From contig NW_026252106.1 in assembly GCF_025399195.1 (NCBI RefSeq), positions 186,001 to 250,000 on the forward strand: a DNA stretch of 64,000 nucleotides, read 5' to 3'. Made by a program: the position numbers and the translations under genes. The notes beneath the pieces were generated by a model, which saw only the letters and a list, made by a program, of their open reading frames with translations, did no database searches and was not told where the DNA came from. Source of the DNA: Umbelopsis ramanniana AG. Taxonomy: Eukaryota; Mucoromycota; Umbelopsidomycetes; Umbelopsidales; Umbelopsidaceae. Of this stretch, positions 56,898 through 64,000 are shown in pieces. Within the stretch, counting starts at the first letter, position 1, and each line of letters opens with the position of its first letter.

Positions 56898-57394
56898 AGA
56901 CAGAAAAAGAGAGTCGTAAAGTAAGAATCACTCAACCTTTGTTGAGACAAAAGCCTGTATATCCCCGTTTTGCGTTCTCACCTTTGACTTGCCTAGTGTT
57001 CCACTATTCCCTACCGATACTTCTCCTTTTCCCATCTCTTTTTCCATTTTCTGTCACAACCCTGGTATTTTTTCTTTTCTTTTTTTTTTCTTCCTGAATT
57101 TGTTGGCTGGATTGAGACGATGAATTTCGCGTTTCAGCGAATGTGCCTGTGATCAACTTCTGGGGATGTAACATTTGTGAATATTGCTTTGGATTTTTGA
57201 TCACCCTGCCGACATCCCCCACGTCTTATTTCCTTCTTCTTCATTATATCTTTTACAACCCAACTTTTCTTCCAAAGATAACTTGAGTAAAAAGAAAACA
57301 GGTATTACAATGGGTCTGTATTGTTTGATTAATGAATGTTCTTATGGCTAGCGATAGGATAGGAGGATCTGTCTTCCGAATAAGTTGAGCAGAA
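56898..57394. other. Convergent 3' region, PWWP and USP genes
   Basis: About 500 bp between convergent stop codons, strongly pyrimidine-rich on the + strand around 57000-57100. No gene seen. Confidence 0.4.
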
Positions 57395-58003
57395 TTAATT
57401 GCTATCCCGCACGATAAGGATAGGCATCTTGAGTTGGTGTGAGAGATGATCTGACACAGATCCAAGAAGGCGTCTAAAGGAAGTTCCACTTAGCATGGGT
57501 TATAACTGCATGACGTACCCTTCCCTCAACGTACCTTTTGACCCATCCGAGACCGCGCTGACCAACAATCACCAAGTCCGCTTGGTTTGTATTGGCATAA
57601 TCAACCAACGATGATTTTGCGTCTCCACGTAGGAGCACAGCATGAACTTGACCCTAGATTATATCATACAGCTCAGAATTCGCTACGATGTCAGTTTTTT
57701 CCCCTTATCTTCACTTACCACATGTTGCCTGATTTTTTCCACAGCTTCTTTAAGCTCATGCTCAGCATCTTTTTCCATCTTCTCCACTCGCTGTGTATAA
57801 TCGGTAATGAAAAAATCGCCTGCCCCACCGACCACATTGGGAACAGCTAGCGCTCCACCCTCAATAGCGGCAACGTCTTCATCCAGAGCGGTAGCAAGAG
57901 TCACGGAGTCATCGGGTAGAAAGACGTTTTTCGACACGGCCCACTGGATAGCAAATCGTGATGAAGGAGAATGGTCATAGCAGACGATGATTTTTCTTGG
58001 CAT
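57395..58003 (-). CDS. Universal stress protein (UspA family)
   Basis: Proposed exons in coding order: 58003-57719, 57653-57535, 57473-57395; 160 residues. Rossmann-like UspA fold: first strand KIIVCYDHSPSSRFAIQWA, mid-region helix (EKDAEHELKEAVEKI), then QVHAVLLRGDAKSSLVDYA, and the ATP-binding signature ADLVIVGQRGLGWVKRRLLGSVSDHL, matching G-x2-G-x9-G-S. The last strand MPILIVRD ends the protein. ATP-binding USP proteins are linked to stress survival in bacteria, plants and fungi; the exact role is unknown. The frame extends upstream to another ATG in a hydrophobic stretch, but the start at 58003 (MPRKIIVCYD) fits the family. Confidence 0.9.
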
Positions 58004-58824
58004 GATGATGTGAGGAGAAAGTAAAAGTAAAGAACCGCGCAAGGCAGGGTTGAGTAGGCCAGCCAATTTATAGACGTCGCTAAATTTTGCATGAATCGGC
58101 TCGCAAAGTCAGCTCACTTTCGCCTCAACTGGATGATGCATCGGAGAACCGCAACCCGTACATCTCCATCCCAAAAGGGGGTCCTTCCACATAGCATAAT
58201 AATTCCTGACATAAGGTGATTCCGCTTTCCATATGTTCGCTTTTGTGCAACTGGTAACAAAACAGAGCAAGGCGCTCGGTTGAATTTGGAATATCTGCCT
58301 GAATAATTTACCCAGCAGGAGAGGTTCCCGAAAATTCCGCTTTGACCATGACTGTATTTGAAAAAGGAGTCAAACGGACTTTTCGCAAAGCAGTCTGTCG
58401 CTGAATGACAAAAACATATCCCTGATCCTCCTTTCAGCACCAATTGGGCCAAGTTGAACCCCTTACCATGGCTACTGTCTTCTGACCTTCCCTATAACTT
58501 ACAAATAAATTTTTTCTGTTCTATTCTTGTGGTGTTGATATTTTCTGCCTTCCTCTGCAAACCCATTCAGTCACTTTCCATCGTTCAATCTCGTCCGTTA
58601 TCAACGCGAGGAACGAATAAATAAGCTATTTAAAACAAGCAGCTAACAGTTCGCCTGTTAAAGCTATCCTGGATTCACTTGTTTATTTTGGCCTGACGTA
58701 AAAAATAGTTGGCTAAAGGAGTTGACATCAGTAAGAGCATCATTCTCCCTTTGCATTCGCAACTGTGTATGTCAGGTTTTTTGACATGTTTGGCAGATTT
58801 CCTTAAACTCCGCCCTCGGATTCA
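58004..58824. other. Divergent promoter region, USP and PAK kinase genes
   Basis: About 820 bp between divergent starts. No coding exon recognised on either strand. AT-rich, presumably both promoters and 5'UTRs. Confidence 0.4.
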
Positions 58825-61800
58825 ATGTCGGAAGGATATACATCACTCTCCTATGCCGAGACTTCGTCTCCTTTAAAACCTCGAAGCGACTCTTCTTCGC
58901 ACTCCAATTTGCTACTTGATCAAAGAAAATCAGGTACGAATTAATATAAATTTTCAATCTCTATTTTCAACACGGCCTCTGGCTCTTTTTTGTTCTTTCC
59001 CCACATATTGACGCTTACCTTCAGGCTCTAGCTACGCTTTCTCTACCTTACAATCGCTTCGCAGTTCGCACACAAGAAAATCGATAGCAAGTTTAAACCA
59101 GCTGAAGAAAGCTCACGAAAATCTGTCATCAAAGGCACTTCGATCACCAAAATCCAACCCGTCATTACTATCAGTCAGCGAGTCTTCTTCTCCAAAATTG
59201 TATAACACAGACCTGACGCTAGCAGCACTAGAGGATGATATGCCCCCTTCATTATACAGCGAATTGCACCGTTCTTCTATGGACGCAGACACTATGAGGG
59301 ATCATAGCTATATCTCTACCCACGATAGTCTGCCTAGTGACGAAACCATGGCTAGTCGTAGCAGCACAGCAAGTGATTTCGGCACAGGTGACGGCTATGA
59401 CACAAGTACAGCCAGCGCTGTACAAGAAACCAAATCGATAAAGGAGCGCAAAAAACTGAGAGGTGTTCTTGAGAAAATGGTGGTTAGCTTCAATGGTGAG
59501 TCTTGATGGTGTACTTTTTTCCGATTGACCTCTCCAGTTGACAGACGATTCAATTTTGCCATAGAGCTCATGTCAAAGGATAATAATGGCGCAGCAAAGC
59601 AGATCGATATAGGAACACCTTACAACGCCAAGCATATTACACACGTGGGGTTTGATGCAAAAAGTGGGCAGTTTACTGGTCTCCCTCCAGATTGGCAAAT
59701 ATTACTAAAATACAGCGGTATAACGGAAACGGAGCAGATGAAGCATCCGCAGGTAAGTTCCAGGGGTGGAGGTAGGAGCTTTTATAATTTGAGTTTGCGC
59801 ATCATATCTGACCTATGGTCTTCAGGCTGTCATTGATGTTATCGGCTTTTACAAAGACTCTCAGCAACATCATGAAGCTATATGGAATAAATTAACCCAC
59901 GCACAAACCGGCTCAACGTCTCAGCGACGTCCAAGTGTACAACAGTCACCGTCTACTTTTTCTATTGCTAGCACAAGCACCAACTACCCCGAAAAGAGAT
60001 TTGAAAGCCCTCGACCACCACCTACTCCACCCACCAATTCTGTTCATTCCCTAAGAAAGCAACAAGCGCATGATGATAGTCGTTCTGAACGCACCTCTCA
60101 TGAAGCCCCTAGAAAGCCTATAGACAAGGTAAGACTTCATGACCCGTGGAAATTTAATATTCTTCAACATTGCCATACTTATATTGATATATGCATCTGC
60201 AAATATGCACACGATAAATAGATGGCTTCTATAAGTTCATTACCTCCAACACCACGAAAATCTCGTAAGTGCCTCGTAATCCTCATACAATCCCTATATA
60301 CATTAGGGGGCTGTGTTCCATATGAAGCTACGTCCTAACCTACTTGTGAATATTCTATAGAGGATACTGGAAAACGTGCTGCAAATTTACCCTCATCAAC
60401 AACACCATCATCTTCAACCGGTAGCAAAGAAATCTCTGTACTTTCACACAGTCCTCCGACCATACCCAAGTCCATACCAAATGAGACAGTTATCAATGCC
60501 GCTCCGAAATCGCCTCCCCTGACAAAGGTATCACCCAAACTAAACGAACATGAGAAAAAGGCATCCAAGGTTGATATGCCAAGCTCTGCAGCTATGGTTG
60601 AAACCATCAGTAAGGCTTCAGGCACTAGGCGACGGACAGCAAGGAAGCCATCCATGAAGGATGAAGAGATATTGGCGAAACTGAGAGAGATTTGTAGAGA
60701 GGAAGATCCCACTGGCATTTATTCAAACATGGTGAAAATTGGGCAAGGGTAAGTGGACATGGGAAACTCTCATTTGGCAGCATGCTTAAATGTTTGGCTT
60801 TCGGTTCATAACCGGTTTTTTGTCATCATTTCAGTGCATCCGGGGGGGTCTACACAGCATATCCTCTCAATAGTACGACTCCAGTTGCTATAAAGCAAAT
60901 GAACTTACAAAAGCAACCTAAAAAGGAACTGATTATCAACGAAATCTTGATCATGAAGGACTCACAGCATCCCAACATTGTAAACTTCATAGATTCCTAT
61001 TTGTGGCACGGCGATCTATGGGTCATCATGGAGTATATGGAGGGTGGTAGTCTTACCGACGTAGTTACCTGCAATATGATGATGGAAGGTCAGATTGCTG
61101 CTGTATGCAAGGAGGTGCTTCAAGGTTTGATTCATTTGCACGACAAAGGTGTCATCCATCGAGACATCAAAAGCGACAATGTACTTCTTAGTTTACAAGG
61201 AAACATCAAACTTAGTAAGTATGAGAGGCGTAGGCTGCAGCTGGAAGTGGTACACATTCTAAATATTTTGTTTTCTACCAGCCGACTTTGGCTTTTGTGC
61301 CCAATTAAATGAAAAACGATCAAAACGAACAACCATGGTTGGAACGCCATACTGGGTAAGTTGAAGAGCGATATCGCGGCTAGGAAAGCACCTACTATGA
61401 TGATCGTCTAATACCTTTTCCTTTCAATCTCTCTCTCCAAAACATTCACTTCTCCTCCATGCTCTTGCATCTACATGTTCTTTTATCACATTATTTCCCT
61501 TTAGATGGCGCCTGAAGTGGTAACGAGAAAGGAGTATGGTCCAAAGGTTGATATTTGGTCACTCGGTATCATGGCCATCGAAATGGTAGAAGGAGAGCCT
61601 CCATATCTAAATGAAAATCCTTTGCGTGCCCTCTACTTAATCGCTACTACGGGAACTCCACAATTGCAACATCCAGAATCACTCAGTGACCACCTACAAG
61701 ATTTTTTGAAAAAGTGCCTGGAATCAGATGCTGAAGCAAGACCCTACGCAGAGGAAATATTAGATCATCCCTTCATCAAGCGTGCTGATCCTGTTCGTAA

Positions 61801-61858
61801 CCTGGCTCCATTGATTAATGCTGCTCGTCGCGCAAACCGCTCCAGTACCCGCGTATAA
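58825..61858 (+). CDS. STE20: p21-activated kinase, Ste20/PAK family
   Basis: Proposed exons 58825-58933, 59025-59495, 59538-59752, 59826-60128, 60222-60264, 60361-60748, 60835-61214, 61282-61355 and 61505-61858; 778 residues. Ser-rich N-terminus; CRIB/p21-binding domain at about 216-255 ([17 protein letters not shown], then [10 protein letters not shown]), which binds Cdc42/Rac-GTP; a Pro-rich linker (PRPPPTPPT); and a kinase domain at about 500-765. Key residues: glycine loop GQGASGGVY, Lys530 in [14 protein letters not shown] (618-625), DFGFCAQL, and the PAK signature [17 protein letters not shown] in the activation loop, with the phospho-acceptor Thr. Acts in polarity and MAPK signalling at the cortex. 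No PH domain is visible, so it is Ste20/PAK1-like rather than Cla4-like. Confidence 0.94.
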
Positions 61859-62393
61859 GACAGTATGAGTCCATTTTTCCATTATGCCCAAAGCTTAGGG
61901 CGTATACGCGTATGTTTCCTCATATTTTTGCTTACGCAAACATATATACTACAAGAAATAATCAACAGAATTTTGCATATCACCACCATTTGTATCCATA
62001 CCGTAGTTCCTGTGAAACCAACGCCTACTTTCAGCTATTCGGTCGGCTACAATCAATCACGTATCCTTTGCAACATAGCGATACATAGTACAATATACAG
62101 TGCTATTTCTAAACCATTACATATAAAGTGTTTGAAAGTTGAGGTCTTGATTTCCAAGTCAGGTGTTATTAAGACAATAGGTAGCTTGTCAGCAATGGCA
62201 AGTGAAAGACGAGCGAGGGGCAAGCACAAAACACGCTGAGATTGAAATAAAATTTTGGGAATGGAACGCGTAGCGTGACTATTCTGCTAAAGGATACTCT
62301 GTCTGATTCCTGCCAACCTTTAACAACATTCTCTACTGTACGACTATTCATTAGCACCTTTAATATCTTGGTTAATTGTTTGCTCCTTTTCCA
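61859..62393. other. Intergenic region between PAK and kinesin-5 genes
   Basis: About 535 bp. It contains GTATCCTTT near 62060, identical to a U12 GT-type donor consensus, but outside any coding model. No gene seen. Confidence 0.4.
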
Positions 62394-64000
62394 ATGTGGA
62401 ATGAACATCACCTGTCCCGCGACAAGCGAGATTCCAGTGCACCACGATCTGACAGCTTTCCATTGCAAAATGCGCGCGCCAGCCAGTTGAATAGCCGGTA
62501 CGGAAGACCTCCTCGCTCTGAGAAAGATGAAAAGGGAACGAACATACAAGTTGTTGTTCGCTGCAGGTAATGCTGAAACAAAATTGCCGACCATTCAGTG
62601 CAATGTGTTGTAGAGTGTACTCACCTGTTATATATGCATCGCACACAGGGGAAGAACTCAGAGAGAAATCGCAGAAAACATACCCGTCATCGTCGACGCC
62701 GCCTCCAATACGCAGGAAATAACACTAAAGACAACCAATAAAACATACACCTTTGATCGAGTTTTCGGCCAAGAAACGACACAGCAGCATATTTACGATG
62801 ATGTGGTCAGCCCGATTTTACAGGAGATGCTTATGGGGTAAGATAACTTGGAATCAGTCATTCGCAAATACAAAAATGTATGAATACTGAGCGATTGCTT
62901 TACAGATACAACTGTACCATTTTTGCCTATGGTCAGACAGGTACAGGAAAAACGTCAGTATATCTTTGATTTTTATACACAACTCTAGCTCAATGAAATC
63001 TGCTGTTGACGCTGAATTGCATAATAGGTATACAATGGAAGGAGATCTTGAAGACCAGGAAGGATACATCACCCGGGATGCGGGAATTATACCACGAACA
63101 TTATATCATCTTTTTGACGTTTTGGACCAAGAAGAAGCTGAATACGCGGTCAGAATATCCTCCATAGAACTTTACAATGAAGAGCTCAAAGACTTGTTAA
63201 ACCCAGGAGATGACCGTCCCAAACTACGAATTTTTGAAGATCCAAACGGCACGGGCGTGATTGTTCAAGGCCTAGAAGAAGCTCTCATCAACAGCGCTGA
63301 AGATGGTGTACGCGCAATCCAATTAGCGAGTCGAAACAGACGGATTGCTGCTACAAAGTGTAACGACAAGTCCAGGTAATATATTATCTTGTGTTCGGGA
63401 ATTATGAAAACCAACAAGACATCTTTCCTTTTCCTAATTAAATGTCAACTTTAGCCGATCACATTGTGTTTTTACGTTAACCGTACATATCAAGGAAACA
63501 CTAGCAGATGGAGAAGAGCTACTTAAAGTTGGAAAGTTAAATCTCGTCGATTTGGCAGGGTCTGAAAATATTGGTCGTTCAGGAGCTGAGAATGCTAGAG
63601 CACGCGAGGCTGGATTAATCAACCAAAGTCTACTTACCCTTGGCCGTGTCATTAATCACCTTGTCGAACACTCCGTCCATGTACCTTACAGAGAAAGCAA
63701 ACTCACCAGGTTGTTACGGGATTCTCTTGGTGGCCGAACCAAAACATGCATTATAGCTACCATTGCCACTGCCAAAATACATTATGAGGAAATCATCAGC
63801 ACTCTGGACTACGCTAGCCGTGCCAAGAACATTCGCAACAAGCCAGAAGTCAATCAGCGCATGACCAAAAAAGAGCTTATAAAGGAGTATATACATGAGA
63901 TCGAAAGGCTCAAGTCAGATTTACAGGTTGGTAGTAGTATCATGTAAAACCTTGAATGACAGGCCGTTGCTAAAGTGCTTTTCCTTGTAGGCAACGCGCG
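62394..64000 (+). CDS. Kinesin-5 (BimC/Eg5) motor, 5' part only
   Basis: Proposed exons 62394-62566, 62649-62837, 62906-62953, 63028-63375, 63455-63926 and from 63991 past the window edge. Bipolar plus-end motor that slides spindle microtubules apart. Motor domain from about residue 48: [20 protein letters not shown]-loop GQTGTGKT (130-137, split by an intron inside the final Thr codon), switch I NDKSSRSHC, switch II DLAGSE, then [28 protein letters not shown], and the neck [17 protein letters not shown]. The CRGR start, [13 protein letters not shown] neck and QATR continuation are typical of kinesin-5. The first ~45 residues are basic and Ser-rich. The tail with coiled coils and BimC box lies outside the window. 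Confidence 0.93.

Noticed and set aside
62060-62072. GTATCCTTT, identical to a U12 GT-type donor
   Set aside because: It lies in the gap between the PAK stop and the kinesin start, with no exon upstream in frame and no good paired branch site and acceptor. Most likely chance.
1-64000. tRNA, rRNA, CRISPR arrays, transposons
   Set aside because: Looked for TTCGA-type tRNA T-loops, long repeats, transposase or reverse-transcriptase motifs; none found by eye. A tRNAscan and repeat search would be decisive.

Overview
The window reads as nuclear DNA of an early-diverging filamentous fungus, most likely Mucoromycota. The ERMES subunit Mdm12, a PAK kinase, kinesin-5 and Not4 mark it as fungal or eukaryotic. 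A full O-GlcNAc transferase, a RAD51D-type recombinase and a minor-spliceosome (U12-type) intron are things that Dikarya have mostly lost. Genes are dense (25 confident loci in 64 kb), with short introns of about 50-170 nt. I placed about 96 introns from reading frame, splice sites and protein continuity; all look GT-AG except one.

Layout: 1-13 kb holds PEX11 (+), O-GlcNAc transferase (+), a 2OG-Fe(II) oxygenase (+) and a single-exon heparinase II/III-like protein (-). 13-27.6 kb holds an HSPA12-type Hsp70 (-), GPI mannosyltransferase III (PIG-B/Gpi10, -), an F-box protein (+), an unrecognised conserved-looking protein (-), pinin (+), a Puf protein with two RRMs (-) and the eEF1A methyltransferase Efm7 (-). 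28-43 kb holds a Drs2-type lipid flippase (+), a syntaxin-6/Tlg1-like SNARE (-), a divergent ribosomal protein S4 (+), an unrecognised two-TM protein (+), a mitochondrial M3 oligopeptidase (+) and MDM12 (-). 44-64 kb holds a RAD51D-like protein (+), a Swi5/Ace2-like zinc-finger factor (+), an Edc1/PNRC-like decapping activator (+), CNOT4/Not4 (+), a PWWP/LEDGF-like chromatin reader (+), a universal stress protein (-), a PAK/Ste20 kinase (+) and the 5' part of a kinesin-5 (+, runs off the right edge).

These are mostly housekeeping genes and do not form a single pathway or cluster. Loose themes are membrane and secretory biology (GPI anchor, flippase, SNARE, ERMES, PEX11) and mRNA fate (pinin, Puf, Edc1, Not4). 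The strongest unusual observation is a U12-type AT-AC intron in GPI10, with a consensus donor and a consensus branch point, whose removal restores a highly conserved sequence. Others are a RAD51D-like protein with no recognisable P-loop, a SNARE whose central glutamine is histidine, and a flippase with DGEV in place of DGET. No CRISPR array, tRNA, rRNA or transposon was seen. All exon borders are by eye and not supported by transcripts.
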